NCBI GenBank assembly: GCA_039679375.1
Contig: JBDKVA010000069.1
Span: 1 to 61,234 of the forward strand
Reading direction: 5' to 3'
From: JBDKVA01 sp039679375
Lineage (GTDB): Bacteria > Bacillota > Clostridia > Acetivibrionales > DTU013
Length of the DNA stretch: 61,234 bases
A program made the position numbers and the translations under genes. The notes under the pieces are model-generated. The model searched no databases. It was not told the origin of the DNA and was given only the letters and a program-made list of their open reading frames with translations. This document shows, piece by piece, positions 9,614 through 18,957 of the stretch; the stretch's first letter is position 1, and every line of letters starts with the position of its first letter.

Positions 9614-10720
9614 TTATTTTGCACCCTTCTTCTTACCGCCGCCCTTATTGCCGCCTTTGCCTGCGCCTTGGCCGCCTTTTTGCGGATTGTTCTGTTTTGT
9701 CCCGCCGCCTGCGTTCAGCTGTTTCGCGTCCGTATTTCCGCCGCTGCCCAAAGCAGTGCTTCCTCCGGCCGTTTCACTGGCGGAGCCCGTTGAATTGCCC
9801 GCACCCTGCTTCTTATTAACCGCAATATTTTTAGGGTCCTCTTTCTTGTCCTTGTTCATTACGAACTTATTAATGTACAGCTGCTGGAAAATGGATACAA
9901 CGTAGCCGATCATCCAGTAAAGAATAACGCCGGCAGGCATCTGGAATGAAAATACCAGCGTCATCACAGGTCCGATGTACATCATGCTGTTCGTCATGGA
10001 ACTGCCTGCAGCGTTTTGCTGCGGGCCGCTGTTCGTTTTCTTCGGCATGGAAAGCTTCGTTGATATATAAGTGGTGGCTGTTGCAGCGATTGCAAGAATG
10101 AAAAGAGGGATATAGATATGGGCATCCGGTCCAAATAGCGTCTGGAGATTGAATGTAGCTTGTTCTCCAAGATGCAGGCCTAAAAAATTGTTGAAATTGA
10201 TCAGATCACTTTCCTTAAGCAGTCCCGAGACCTGCGACAGGGCGTCTCTGTTATTAAAGAAATAATTCATCGCCATGATTTCCTTATGGCTTACCACCTT
10301 ATTCGCCAGATCCATACCCTTTGCCGCTACTTCAAGGATTTTGGGTATTGATTCCACAGGTACTCCTACCATGAACTTGATGGGTTGAATAATAACCCAG
10401 TACAAAGTTATGAGTATTGGCATCTGAATAAGAAGTGGGAGGCATCCGCCTGCAGGATTGTAATGATGTTCCTGATAAACCTTCATCATTTCCTGGTTCA
10501 TCTTATCCTTGTCATCCTTGTACCTTTTCTGAATATCCGCAATGATTGGCTGAAGCTCCTGCATTTTACCGGAAGATTTGAGCTGTTTCAGAGTGAGCGG
10601 CAATAGTGCGAGCTTGACGATGATCGTGAATATGATGATTGCGAGGCCATAGTTATGAAATGCAATCGTATTGTATATAAACAGCATGAATTTTCCAAGC
10701 GGGTATGCGATAAAATCCAT
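9614..10720 (-). CDS. yidC: Membrane protein insertase YidC (Oxa1 family)
   Basis: Inserts and folds membrane proteins, alone or with SecYEG. It has the Gram-positive 5-TM plan: a first hydrophobic segment in residues 1-35, the conserved cytoplasmic charged loop around 40-80 (LKQLKSSGKMQELQPIIADI), then segments near 90-110, 200-230 and 240-290. There is no clear lipobox cysteine near the N-terminus. The last ~70 residues are a low-complexity tail rich in Gly, Lys, Asn, Ala and Gln, ending in Lys-rich KKKGAK; such basic tails in YidC homologues contact ribosomes. AAAGGAAG lies before the ATG. It is the conserved neighbour of yidD and khpB. Confidence 0.95.
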   Translation of the reverse strand: MDFIAYPLGKFMLFIYNTIAFHNYGLAIIIFTIIVKLALLPLTLKQLKSSGKMQELQPIIADIQKRYKDDKDKMNQEMMKVYQEHHYNPAGGCLPLLIQMPILITLYWVIIQPIKFMVGVPVESIPKILEVAAKGMDLANKVVSHKEIMAMNYFFNNRDALSQVSGLLKESDLINFNNFLGLHLGEQATFNLQTLFGPDAHIYIPLFILAIAATATTYISTKLSMPKKTNSGPQQNAAGSSMTNSMMYIGPVMTLVFSFQMPAGVILYWMIGYVVSIFQQLYINKFVMNKDKKEDPKNIAVNKKQGAGNSTGSASETAGGSTALGSGGNTDAKQLNAGGGTKQNNPQKGGQGAGKGGNKGGGKKKGAK

Positions 10721-10757
10721 ATTTAAACTTCCTTTCTCTTTTAAAGAGGTAAGATCC

Positions 10758-10979
10758 TTATTTTACCGGATCATACCCTCCCGGATGAAACGGATGGCAC
10801 TTCGCTATACGTTTTAATGACAGCCAGCTTCCCTTTAATACGCCGTATTTACTTAACGCCTCAATTGCATACTGGGAGCAGGTGGGATAAAACCTGCAGC
10901 TCGCTTTCCCCTTCACAGGAGATATATATTTCTGATACACCCGTATCAATTTTATCATAGTTTTACTAATTAATTTCAT
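10758..10979 (-). CDS. yidD: Membrane protein insertion efficiency factor YidD
   Basis: Small membrane-associated protein that assists YidC-dependent insertion. The family signature YQKYISP, the three-cysteine core CRFYPTCSQYAIEAL and the C-terminal KCHPFHPGGYDPV are all present. I choose ATG 10979 (73 residues), which overlaps the rnpA stop and is preceded by GACGAG. An upstream ATG (10997) and a downstream one (10958) are possible. Overlap with rnpA fits translational coupling. Confidence 0.9.
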   Translation of the reverse strand: MKLISKTMIKLIRVYQKYISPVKGKASCRFYPTCSQYAIEALSKYGVLKGSWLSLKRIAKCHPFHPGGYDPVK

Positions 10980-11319
10980 TTTTCTCGTCAAAGGCATGCA
11001 ATTTCTTCAAAAGGAACTTCATCTCCCTGTGAATTTCAACAAAGCCGATTTCCGTATCAGTACCACGTGCAACAAATACAATGTCAAGTCCCGGCGGTAT
11101 GAAGTCCTCCAAAAACCGGTAGCTTTCCCTGATTAGCCTTTTCAGCCTGTTGCGCTTTACACTCTTACCAACCTTTTTGTTGGCTGTAATACCAAGTCTG
11201 TTCGTTCCGAAGCGATTCTTCAGCACATAAGCTACGATATGCTTTCCCGCAAAAAACTTACCTTTCTTGTAAATACGTACAAACTCATAGTTTTTCTTCA
11301 ACGTTTCCGTCTTTTTCAT
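10966..11319 (-). CDS. rnpA: Ribonuclease P protein component
   Basis: Protein subunit of RNase P, which binds the catalytic RNA and the 5' leader of pre-tRNAs. The RNR motif is intact: VGKSVKRNRLKRLIRE around residues 53-68. The 117-residue length is normal. It lies between rpmH and yidD, as in most bacteria, and is probably cotranscribed with rpmH from the promoter at 11828-11857. Confidence 0.96.
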   Translation of the reverse strand: MKKTETLKKNYEFVRIYKKGKFFAGKHIVAYVLKNRFGTNRLGITANKKVGKSVKRNRLKRLIRESYRFLEDFIPPGLDIVFVARGTDTEIGFVEIHREMKFLLKKLHAFDEKNEIN

Positions 11320-11570
11320 TTAATCCTCTTTCGATCCGCCGGCAGCAAATGTTCGAACAAATGCTGCCAGCTCAGCCATCAACTTAAGATGAAAATCTCG
11401 GAGGCATCGAGCCCCGCTCGATTTTGGAGTAAGATTACGCTATGCCATTAAATAAAATCTAAAGTGCATCAAGCCCCTTCAATGGCGCATTTTGCTTCGC
11501 AAAATCGCCTGTTTAGAGAAGGACTGCGCTACGCTCCATTATTAAAGAAAAAGACCACACTCAAGCGGTC
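11320..11570. other. rpmH-rnpA spacer with hairpin and repeat
   Basis: This 250-nt spacer is unusually long for the rpmH-rnpA pair. It holds a palindromic hairpin at about 11340-11368 (GGCAGCA ... TGCTGCC around TTCGAA), the second dispersed host repeat (11393-11448) and a related fragment near 11520 (GGACTGCGCTACGCTCCAT). These may act as processing or partial termination signals that separate the levels of L34 and RnpA. Confidence 0.5.
11393..11448 (+). repeat. Dispersed host repeat, copy 2
   Basis: AAATCTCGGAGGCATCGAGC is followed by CCCGCTCGATTTTGGAG. It contains the hairpin ATCGAGC-CCC-GCTCGAT, and the copy at 25386-25433 has ATCGGGC-CCC-GCCCGAT at the same place. The stem is kept by paired changes. 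Confidence 0.65.
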
Positions 11571-11705
11571 TTACGCTGAAAGCACTTTTCTGCCCTTTAG
11601 CCTGCGTCTTCTTAAAACTGTCCTTCCGTTTGCCGTGCTCATTCTCTTTCTGAAGCCGTGCACTTTACTTCTCTGCCTTCTCTTAGGCTGATATGTCCTT
11701 AACAC
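11571..11705 (-). CDS. rpmH: 50S ribosomal protein L34
   Basis: The 44-residue, strongly basic protein reads LRTYQPKRRQRSKVHGFRKR, then MSTANGRTVLRRRRLKGRKV and LSA, a complete L34. The start is GTG at 11705: GGGGG lies 8 nt upstream, and the in-frame TTG two codons earlier is too close to that site. It is first of the left-arm genes, transcribed away from oriC. Confidence 0.93.
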   Translation of the reverse strand: MLRTYQPKRRQRSKVHGFRKRMSTANGRTVLRRRRLKGRKVLSA

Positions 11706-11827
11706 AGTCAACACCCCCGTTCTCTGCCGTATGAAAACATTCCTGTTTTCTTAAATAGTTTTTCCTCATATTTATAATTTAAACAGTATTTACTCTTTAA
11801 AGCCTGCCTTAAAAAGACATCACGCCA

Positions 11828-11857
11828 ATTATATATTAAACCTTTCATTGATGTCAA
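11828..11857 (-). promoter_or_regulatory. rpmH-rnpA operon promoter
   Basis: On the minus strand a perfect TTGACA (11852-11857) and a perfect TATAAT (11828-11833) are separated by 18 nt, about 120 nt upstream of the rpmH GTG. Confidence 0.8.
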
Positions 11858-11959
11858 GGAACTCTTGCATATTTCTTCTGAACCCTCCTATTTTACAGTA
11901 TAATAATGAAGAAATTTTTTCTAACTTTTTTGACAGCAAGCACAATAATAAGATTAACC

Positions 11960-11998
11960 TGTGGATAATTAAAGGATTCCGATAATAATTGTGGATAA
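11960..11998 (-). other. Two perfect DnaA boxes
   Basis: TTATCCACA occurs on the minus strand at 11960-11968 and 11990-11998, in the same orientation and 30 bp apart (about three helical turns), within AT-rich DNA between rpmH and dnaA. Boxes in the same face and orientation suit DnaA oligomer assembly. Confidence 0.8.
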
Positions 11999-12239
11999 GT
12001 AGACCATTTACCAATTGAAAACTCTACTAAACTCTGGTATATTAATAATACTTGCTGGACGTGCTCCATTACAAATGAAAATGTAAAAATTTCAAGGTTA
12101 CATAATTTGTTTGCTACTGACCATAAATGCACAGTCACTTTCGTGAAACTGCAGAAGAAGAGACAATTTATGTACTTTTTTTGTCTTAATGCTATTGTTT
12201 AATAGTGGAGAGGCTTTGCCCCTCTTGATACTGGTCTGA

Positions 12240-12267
12240 TTTGCACGGGCAAATGACCGCTTATACT
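12240..12267 (+). promoter_or_regulatory. Possible dnaA promoter
   Basis: TTTGCA (12240-12245), 16 nt, and TATACT (12262-12267) lie about 140 nt before dnaA. The match is moderate. Confidence 0.35.
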
Positions 12268-12405
12268 ACAGCGATATATTGCGAAACATCCACATGTATA
12301 ACGCGCTGATACTATCACAGCTATATCCATGAGGCGCATAAATCATTGCTTATTTCACTGTGGTACTAATGAAAAATATCAAACGAACCTTTTGGAGGAA
12401 GAAGT

Positions 12406-13737
12406 ATGAACATGTCTATTTCGAGTATGTGGCCAAGGGTACTTGATCTTCTTAAGAATGAGCTGACAGAAATCAGCTACAATACCTGGATAAGAACTAT
12501 AGAACCTATATATGTAAATTCAAATACGATCGAACTTGGGGTACCTACGGATTTCAACAAGGGCATACTCGAATCCCGATATCTGACGCTGGTTTCAAAT
12601 GCAATCAGGCAGCTGACGTCCAGGGAATACAATATTATTGTAACGATCCCTTCACAGGATACGGCTAAGAAAAAGATACCCAATGAAAATACATACAGTG
12701 AAGACCCGTCCAATTCAATCTTGAACCCCAAATATACCTTCGATACATTTGTAATAGGAAACGGAAACAGACTCGCTCACGCAGCCTCAGTCGCAGTAGC
12801 CGAAGCGCCGGCACAGGCTTATAATCCACTCTTTCTGTATGGCGGAGTTGGTCTGGGCAAAACTCACCTGATGCACGCCATCGCACATTACGTTTTAACG
12901 CAAAATCCTTCTACGAAGGTCATGTACGTTTCTTCGGAGAAGTTTACAAATGAATTGATCTATGCCATAAAAGACGACAGGAATGAAGAATTCCGCAGCA
13001 GATACAGAAACATCGACGTTCTTCTGATAGACGACATCCAGTTTATCGGAGGAAAGGAAAGGACTCAGGAAGAGTTCTTCCATACCTTTAATGCACTTTA
13101 CGAAGCCAACAAGCAAATCATCATATCAAGCGACCGTCCCCCTAAGGAGATCACAACTCTTGAAGATCGTCTGCGTTCAAGGTTCGAGTGGGGTCTTACC
13201 GCTGATATACAGTCGCCCGATCTGGAAACAAGAATCGCGATCCTGCAAAAAAAGGCACAGCTTGAAGACATCTACATACCAAATGATGTGCTCGCATTTA
13301 TTGCCAACAAGGTTGTTTCCAATATCAGAGAACTAGAAGGAGCTTTAAACAGAGTCATAGCCTATTCTTCTCTGACTGAAACCGAGATTTCCGTAGATTT
13401 ATGCGCTGAAGCATTAAAAGAACTGCTCTCTGCCGCAAATGCAAAGGTAATCGACTCTTCCCATATCATCGACACCGTTTCTAGATACTTTGATCTAAGA
13501 CCGGAAGAATTCAAATCTCAAAAGAGGAACCGCAATGTTTCTTTTCCCAGGCAGATCGCAATGTATCTTTGCAGAGATATTCTGGGCCTGTCCCTTCCGA
13601 AGATCGGCGATGAATTTGGCGGACGCGACCATACGACGGTTATTCATGCCGTAAAGAAGATAGAGGAGGAAGTCCAGACAAGCACGGAAACAAAAAGAAC
13701 CATAGAAGAGCTGAAAAGGAATATTACAGGTAAATAA
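12406..13737 (+). CDS. dnaA: Chromosomal replication initiator protein DnaA
   Basis: AAA+ initiator that binds DnaA boxes and melts oriC. Domain I spans residues 1-80 and domain II is a short linker around 85-105. In the AAA+ domain, Walker A is GGVGLGKTH (146-154) and Walker B is VLLIDDIQF. The C-terminal helix-turn-helix carries the DnaA signature LPKIGDEFGGRDHTTVIHA. 443 residues is normal. GGAGGAAG precedes the ATG by 6-8 nt. It defines the start of the right replichore, with dnaN 237 nt downstream. Confidence 0.98.
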   Translation: MNMSISSMWPRVLDLLKNELTEISYNTWIRTIEPIYVNSNTIELGVPTDFNKGILESRYLTLVSNAIRQLTSREYNIIVTIPSQDTAKKKIPNENTYSEDPSNSILNPKYTFDTFVIGNGNRLAHAASVAVAEAPAQAYNPLFLYGGVGLGKTHLMHAIAHYVLTQNPSTKVMYVSSEKFTNELIYAIKDDRNEEFRSRYRNIDVLLIDDIQFIGGKERTQEEFFHTFNALYEANKQIIISSDRPPKEITTLEDRLRSRFEWGLTADIQSPDLETRIAILQKKAQLEDIYIPNDVLAFIANKVVSNIRELEGALNRVIAYSSLTETEISVDLCAEALKELLSAANAKVIDSSHIIDTVSRYFDLRPEEFKSQKRNRNVSFPRQIAMYLCRDILGLSLPKIGDEFGGRDHTTVIHAVKKIEEEVQTSTETKRTIEELKRNITGK

Positions 13738-13974
13738 AAAGCATTATCAACAGTTTTTGTTGATATGAGGATAAGGTTATTCTATTTTACTGTTGATATT
13801 TCAGTGAGGTTAAAGTGTACCGAGATGCAGCGGCATGGATTCAACAAAAGCATCAACATACCAAATGCAGCTAAATCAAAGGTTGCTCGAAGTTATACAC
13901 GATATTCACAATACTTATTACTATTACTGATTTTGTTTATATATTATATTTTAAATAAAACGGAGGTACTTGAA
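13738..13974. other. dnaA-dnaN intergenic region with DnaA-box-like sites
   Basis: This 237-nt AT-rich spacer has TTATCAACA at 13744-13752 (one mismatch to a DnaA box), forming ATCAACA-GTTTT-TGTTGAT with the next bases, and TTATACACG near 13892. In many Bacillota the dnaA-dnaN spacer is a second part of a bipartite origin; this fits but is not proven. Confidence 0.45.
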
Positions 13975-15072
13975 ATGAAAATTATCTGTTCACAGGAAAA
14001 CCTTTTGGAAGGTATCAATATAGTACAGAAGGCGGTCTCAACAAAAACAACGCTGCCGATACTTGAAGGAATATTACTCGAAGCAGACGAAAAGTTAAAG
14101 ATGACGGGAAATGATCTGGAGATCGGCATTGAGTGCTATGTTGAAGCAGATGTCAGGGAAAAAGGATCAATTGTCCTTAATGCGAAAATGTTTGGAGATA
14201 TCATAAGAAGACTTCCGGACAGTGAAGTATTGATGGAGGTTAAGGAAAACAACTCAGTCGTAATAGAATGTGAAAATTCATTATTTGAAATAAAAGGGAT
14301 AACAGCCGAAGGGTTTCCGGCTCTGCCCTCCATAGAAAAGCAAAATGGGATCCAGATAAGCCAGAAAATAATTAAAGACATGATAAAGCAAACGATATTT
14401 GCAGTGAGTGCGGACGAGAACAGGCCGATACTGACAGGTTCGCTATTTGAATATAAAGGCGGAAGGCTTACGATCGTATCGATTGATGGGTACAGGCTTG
14501 CGTTGAGATCTATCACACCCGATATTGCAGTAGAAGACAGGTGCTTTGTCATACCAGGAAAAACGCTGAATGAGATATCTAAAATAATACAGCCGGTCGA
14601 TGATCCTCTGACGATATATGCAGCAGGAAACCAAATCCTGTTTGATATAGGCAATTGCATTATGGTTTCCAGGTTATTGGAAGGTGAATATTTGAATTAT
14701 TTGGGGATCATACCGAAGGAATTTGAAACTATCGTTACAATCAATGTGAAAGAATTGCTTGCATGCTTTGAAAGAGCCTCGCTCATTATAACAAATGAGG
14801 AAAGAAGGTATCCGGTCAAGCTTGATATCAATGATGATGTGATGGTTATCACATCCAACACGGATATTGGAAATGCCAGGGAGGAAATAAGACTGGAGAT
14901 GGAGGGAAAAAAGATAGAGATTTCATTCAATCCAAGATATTTTATAGAAGCATTAAGGGTAATTGAAAATGAGACCGTTAAAATTTTCTTCACATCAGGT
15001 ATTGGCCCATGTACGATAAAACCGGTACAGGACGATTCATTTGCATATATGATATTGCCGATCAGAAAATAA
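13975..15072 (+). CDS. dnaN: DNA polymerase III sliding clamp (beta subunit)
   Basis: Ring-shaped processivity factor for the replicative polymerase. The 365-residue protein starts at ATG 13975 (MKIICSQENLLEGINIV), preceded by GGAGG. An upstream in-frame ATG at 13765 would add 70 residues unlike any clamp and has no ribosome-binding site. Three repeated clamp domains are recognisable, with the C-terminal YMILPIRK typical of the family. Confidence 0.97.
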   Translation: MKIICSQENLLEGINIVQKAVSTKTTLPILEGILLEADEKLKMTGNDLEIGIECYVEADVREKGSIVLNAKMFGDIIRRLPDSEVLMEVKENNSVVIECENSLFEIKGITAEGFPALPSIEKQNGIQISQKIIKDMIKQTIFAVSADENRPILTGSLFEYKGGRLTIVSIDGYRLALRSITPDIAVEDRCFVIPGKTLNEISKIIQPVDDPLTIYAAGNQILFDIGNCIMVSRLLEGEYLNYLGIIPKEFETIVTINVKELLACFERASLIITNEERRYPVKLDINDDVMVITSNTDIGNAREEIRLEMEGKKIEISFNPRYFIEALRVIENETVKIFFTSGIGPCTIKPVQDDSFAYMILPIRK

Positions 15073-15169
15073 GTCTATTCAATTTTCTATTTCATTAATA
15101 GCTGAAAAGAATCAGTCGGTGTTATCTGAAATAATTGATAAATGAAAAGAGTGAAAAAGAAGGTGTACG

Positions 15170-15376
15170 ATGGAAAAAGTAAGATTATCAACAGAATTTA
15201 TCAAACTGGAACAGGTGCTAAAGCTTGTCGGTGCGGTTGAAAGCGGGGCGGAAGCCAAGCTGTATATAGCGGAAGGGAAAGTAAGCGTAAATGGAGACGT
15301 TGAAATTCAAAGAGGCAAAAAATTAAGGAGCGGAGATATATTTGAATTTCGCGGCATGAAGTATGTCATCGGGTAG
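15170..15376 (+). CDS. rlbA: S4-domain RNA-binding protein YaaA/RlbA
   Basis: A 68-residue protein consisting of one S4 RNA-binding domain (FIKLEQVLKLVGAVESGAEA, then VNGDVEIQRGKKL). It sits between dnaN and recF, its conserved location. Family members have been linked to ribosome assembly. A GGTG before the ATG serves as ribosome-binding site, and only 26 nt separate it from the recF start. Confidence 0.9.
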   Translation: MEKVRLSTEFIKLEQVLKLVGAVESGAEAKLYIAEGKVSVNGDVEIQRGKKLRSGDIFEFRGMKYVIG

Positions 15377-15402
15377 GTGCAGTATTTGGAGGAATGAAAT
15401 TT

Positions 15403-16512
15403 TTGCTTATAAAAAGTATTGGGCTGAGAAATTTTAGAAATTACGAAAGCCTTCAAATAAATTTTGAAAAAGAGTTCAATATTATATACGGTAATAACGC
15501 CCAGGGTAAAACCAATATCATAGAGGCTATATTTCTTTGTGCGTCCGGACGTTCTCACAGAACTTCCAAAGACAGCGAGCTTGTAAAATATGGTGAAGAT
15601 GCTTTTGATATCAAGCTTGTACTGGAAAAACAAAATGTTAAAAAGGAAATCCATATTGCTTATAACAATGAAGATAGAAAAAAGATTAAAATAAATGATA
15701 TTGCTGCAAAAAAGATAGGTGACCTGATGGGGCATTTAAATGCAGTCATGTTTTCTCCGGAAGATTTATTGCTGATAAAACAGGGGCCTGCTGAAAGAAG
15801 AAGATTTGCAGATATAGCACTGAGTCAGCTGAAGCCATCATATTTCTATGATTTACAGCAGTATGCGAAAATATTGTTTCAAAGAAATTCTTTGCTGAAG
15901 AACATCACAATAAAAAGGGATCTTGAGGATACGCTGGAAGTATGGGATAAACATCTGGCCAAGACAGGAGCCAGGATCATGAAAGAACGAGAACGTTTTG
16001 TGAAAAGGATGAATGAATTGGCTAAAAGCCGCCATAATGATTTAACAAACAGCGAGGAAAACCTTACATTGAAATATGATCCGTCTTTCCAAATTAGAGA
16101 TGATAATTATAACGATTTGGAAGGCTGTTTTAAATGCGAGCTTGAAAAAAACAAAGAACGGGAAATATATAAGGGAAGTACAATCATAGGTCCGCATAGG
16201 GATGATATCGATATAATACTAAATGATGAAAGTACAAAAATATACGGATCACAGGGACAGCAAAGAACATCTGTATTGTCCATGAAGCTGGCGGAAATCG
16301 ATCTGATGAAAGAGGAAAGCGGAGAATATCCTGTTTTATTACTGGATGATGTACTGTCCGAACTTGATGACAGAAGAAAAGAGTTTCTGATTGAAAGTAT
16401 AAAAAATGTACAGACCTTTATCACCTGTACAGATAGAAGATTTTTTAAAGCAAAAAGAGAAAATACTTCGTTTTTTTATGTTGAAAATGGAAATATTGAT
16501 TATACTAATTGA
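15403..16512 (+). CDS. recF: DNA replication and repair protein RecF
   Basis: SMC-like ATPase that acts with RecO and RecR to load RecA at gaps. Walker A is GNNAQGKTN near residue 31, and the ABC-type signature and Walker B region reads YGSQGQQRTSVLSMKLAEI ... VLLLDDVLSELDDRRK near 300-330. I place the start at TTG 15403: GGAGG (15388-15392) is 10 nt upstream and the protein then aligns residue for residue with typical RecF N-termini. ATG 15394 sits one base from the Shine-Dalgarno and would be badly spaced. 369 residues. Confidence 0.93.
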   Translation: MLIKSIGLRNFRNYESLQINFEKEFNIIYGNNAQGKTNIIEAIFLCASGRSHRTSKDSELVKYGEDAFDIKLVLEKQNVKKEIHIAYNNEDRKKIKINDIAAKKIGDLMGHLNAVMFSPEDLLLIKQGPAERRRFADIALSQLKPSYFYDLQQYAKILFQRNSLLKNITIKRDLEDTLEVWDKHLAKTGARIMKERERFVKRMNELAKSRHNDLTNSEENLTLKYDPSFQIRDDNYNDLEGCFKCELEKNKEREIYKGSTIIGPHRDDIDIILNDESTKIYGSQGQQRTSVLSMKLAEIDLMKEESGEYPVLLLDDVLSELDDRRKEFLIESIKNVQTFITCTDRRFFKAKRENTSFFYVENGNIDYTN

Positions 16513-16538
16513 ATGGCAAACATTTGCACTAATATAAT
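16509..16538 (+). promoter_or_regulatory. Promoter upstream of remB/gyrB
   Basis: TTGAAT (16509-16514), an 18-nt spacer and a perfect TATAAT (16533-16538) overlap the recF stop codon and precede remB by 65 nt. Confidence 0.6.
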
Positions 16539-16603
16539 AATTAAGTTAAAATAGAGTAGATGAAACAATGCAAAAGGTAATTCATGGAATCGGAGGATAA
16601 ACT

Positions 16604-16873
16604 ATGTTTTTACATATAGGTGGTGATGTTGTAATACCAATGAAAAATGTTATTGCAATTTTTGATATAGAGACTACTACTCTTTCAAAAGATACGAAGG
16701 ATTTTTTAAGGATAGCGGAGGAAGAGGGGTTTATACAAGCTATATCGGAAGATCTGCCAAAGACATTTGTTATTACGGAAGTCGATAAGAAAAGTAAAAT
16801 ATATCTTTCACCTATTTCATCCGTCACATTGCAGAAGAGATCGGGATATATTGAAGACATTTCAAATATATAA
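16604..16873 (+). CDS. remB: DUF370 family protein (RemA/RemB-like), YaaB
   Basis: An 89-residue protein of the DUF370 family with the typical start MFLHIGGDVVIPMKNVIAIF and a conserved position between recF and gyrB. RemA, the best-studied member, is an oligomeric DNA-binding regulator of matrix genes and osmoprotection; YaaB/RemB is the recF-gyrB paralogue of less certain function. GGAGG lies 8 nt before the ATG. The symbol is inferred from synteny. Confidence 0.85.
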   Translation: MFLHIGGDVVIPMKNVIAIFDIETTTLSKDTKDFLRIAEEEGFIQAISEDLPKTFVITEVDKKSKIYLSPISSVTLQKRSGYIEDISNI

Positions 16874-16984
16874 TATAAAAATAAAAGAAATGTAAAAATA
16901 ACAGGAATAGTAAAAATGATTGTTGAAAAAGGATATGAACAAAAGGAATATACTTGAGGTACGACGAAAGGAATGTAATTATAA

Positions 16985-18913
16985 ATGATTGAGAAAAACA
17001 GTGAGAATCATAAAGAATATAATGATGATCAGATTCAAGTACTTGAAGGGCTTGAAGCAGTTAGAAAAAGACCGGGAATGTACATTGGCAGCACATCGTC
17101 AAAAGGATTGCACCATCTGGTTTATGAGATTGTCGCAAACAGTATTGACGAAGCGCTGGCAGGTAGATGTGACACAATTGATGTAGTAGTACACAAGGAC
17201 AATTCTATTACCGTAACTGATAACGGAAGCGGTATACCTGTTGGAATCCACCCGAAGATGGGTATTCCTACGGTGGAAGTAGTCCATACGATCCTTCATG
17301 CAGGAGGAAAGTTTGGAGGCGGAGCATATACGGTATCCGGGGGACTGCATGGCGTAGGTGCATCTGTTGTCAATGCATTGTCTGAATATCTGGAGGTGGA
17401 AGTAGCAAGAGACGGAAAAATATTCAGGCAGAGGTTCGAAAGGGGCAAAACAGTCACACCGCTTGTGGTAATAGGACAGACGGAAAAGACAGGAACAAAA
17501 ACAACATTTAAACCTGATCCTGAAATATTTGAAGAAACCGTATTCGATTTTGAATACATGATAGGGCGTTACAGGGAAATGGCATTCCTGAATAAAGGGA
17601 TACATATTAACCTTTTTGATGAGCGGCCGGAAGAAATGATTGATAAAAAGCTGCACTACGAAGGTGGAATTGTATCATTTGTGCAATATATCAATAAGGA
17701 TAAGGAAGTACTGCATAATTTGCCAATTTATATTGAGGGAAGTAAAGATACATCCATTTGTGAAATAGCAATGCAATATAATGACAGGTATGTAGAAAAC
17801 GTCTTCAGCTATGCAAACAACATTGCTACAACTGAGGGCGGAACACATTTGACTGGTTTTAAAACGGCAATCACAAAGGTAATCAATGATTATGCAAGAA
17901 AGTACAACATGCTGAAAGAGAATGACAAAAACCTGATGGGAGAAGACGTCCGTGAAGGACTTACTGCAATAATCAGTGTAAAGCTGCTTAATCCGCAATT
18001 TGAAGGACAGACAAAAACTAAGCTTGGAAATAGTGAAATAAGAAGCCTGGTTGAAAATGTCGTATCAGAAAAACTATCGAATTATATGGAAGAAAATCCA
18101 TCCATTGCAAGGATAGTAATGGACAAATGCCTTACAGCTGCAAGAGCAAGAGAAGCAGCCAAAAAGGCACGTGATCTGACAAGGAGAAAAACGGCGCTTG
18201 AGTATACGACATTGCCTGGGAAATTAGCTGACTGCTCAGAAAGGGATCCGTCAATATGTGAGATATATATCGTTGAAGGAGATTCGGCAGGAGGTTCGGC
18301 AAAACAGGGCAGAGATCGTAAATATCAGGCTATACTTCCACTTTGGGGTAAAATGCTGAATGTAGAGAAAGCAAGATTGGACAAGGTATATGAGAATGAA
18401 AAGCTATTACCTGTCATAACGGCTTTAGGTGCTGGTATAGGTGATGAATTTGATATATCAAAATTAAGATATGATAAGGTCATCATCATGGCGGATGCCG
18501 ATGTGGATGGAGCTCATATCAGAACTCTATTGCTGACATTCTTTTATAGATACATGAAGGAACTTGTAAAGGAAGGACATGTATATATAGCAATGCCGCC
18601 TCTTTTTAAGGTTGCTAAAGGTAAAGAGGAATTTTATGCATATACAGACAAAGAATTTACAAAAATACAAGAAGAAAAAAATTGGAAGAAGGAAGATTGC
18701 AATATACAAAGATATAAGGGCCTTGGGGAAATGAGCGCAGAGCAGTTATGGGAAACGACGATGAATCCGGAAACAAGAACAATGCTGAAGGTACAGCTTG
18801 AGGATGCAGTTGCGGCTGATGAAATATTTACAATATTAATGGGTGACAAGGTGGATCCAAGAAAGGAATTCATCCATGTAAACGCAAAGTACGTTACAAA
18901 CTTGGATGTGTAG
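16985..18913 (+). CDS. gyrB: DNA gyrase subunit B
   Basis: ATPase subunit of gyrase. The GHKL ATPase domain has EIVANSIDEALAG (Mg/ATP-binding Asn) and DNGSGIPVG, and the glycine lid GGLHGVGASVVNAL near residue 115. The TOPRIM domain has YIVEGDSAGGSAKQGRDRKY near 425 and MADADVDGAHIRTLL near 500. It ends with the C-terminal KYVTNLDV typical of Bacillota. 642 residues is normal. It reads PLWGKMLNVEKAR where many GyrB proteins have PLRGK or PLKGK, a variant I recall from clostridial GyrB. gyrA is missing from its usual downstream position. Confidence 0.98.
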   Translation: MIEKNSENHKEYNDDQIQVLEGLEAVRKRPGMYIGSTSSKGLHHLVYEIVANSIDEALAGRCDTIDVVVHKDNSITVTDNGSGIPVGIHPKMGIPTVEVVHTILHAGGKFGGGAYTVSGGLHGVGASVVNALSEYLEVEVARDGKIFRQRFERGKTVTPLVVIGQTEKTGTKTTFKPDPEIFEETVFDFEYMIGRYREMAFLNKGIHINLFDERPEEMIDKKLHYEGGIVSFVQYINKDKEVLHNLPIYIEGSKDTSICEIAMQYNDRYVENVFSYANNIATTEGGTHLTGFKTAITKVINDYARKYNMLKENDKNLMGEDVREGLTAIISVKLLNPQFEGQTKTKLGNSEIRSLVENVVSEKLSNYMEENPSIARIVMDKCLTAARAREAAKKARDLTRRKTALEYTTLPGKLADCSERDPSICEIYIVEGDSAGGSAKQGRDRKYQAILPLWGKMLNVEKARLDKVYENEKLLPVITALGAGIGDEFDISKLRYDKVIIMADADVDGAHIRTLLLTFFYRYMKELVKEGHVYIAMPPLFKVAKGKEEFYAYTDKEFTKIQEEKNWKKEDCNIQRYKGLGEMSAEQLWETTMNPETRTMLKVQLEDAVAADEIFTILMGDKVDPRKEFIHVNAKYVTNLDV

Positions 18914-18957
18914 GTAAAAATATAATTTTAAATATATACTCACAAACCTCATTCTCG

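Larger units (their letters stand above)
11706..12405. other. Chromosomal origin region oriC (rpmH-dnaA)
   Basis: This 700-nt AT-rich region separates the divergent rpmH and dnaA transcription units, the standard oriC position in Bacillota. It contains two perfect DnaA boxes on the minus strand (TGTGGATAA at 11960-11968 and 11990-11998), AT-rich runs around 11740-11850 and 11895-11960, the rpmH promoter and the dnaA promoter region. A TTATACATG-like site lies near 12297. Replication starting here agrees with all flanking genes pointing outward. Confidence 0.85.

Noticed and set aside
13765..13974. Longer DnaN start at ATG 13765
   Set aside because: The extra 70 residues are unlike any sliding clamp and no ribosome-binding site is present, while ATG 13975 has GGAGG.
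18340..18380. GyrB PLWGK variant as a resistance change
   Set aside because: I recall PLWGKMLNVEKAR from many clostridial GyrB proteins, so it is likely lineage-typical.
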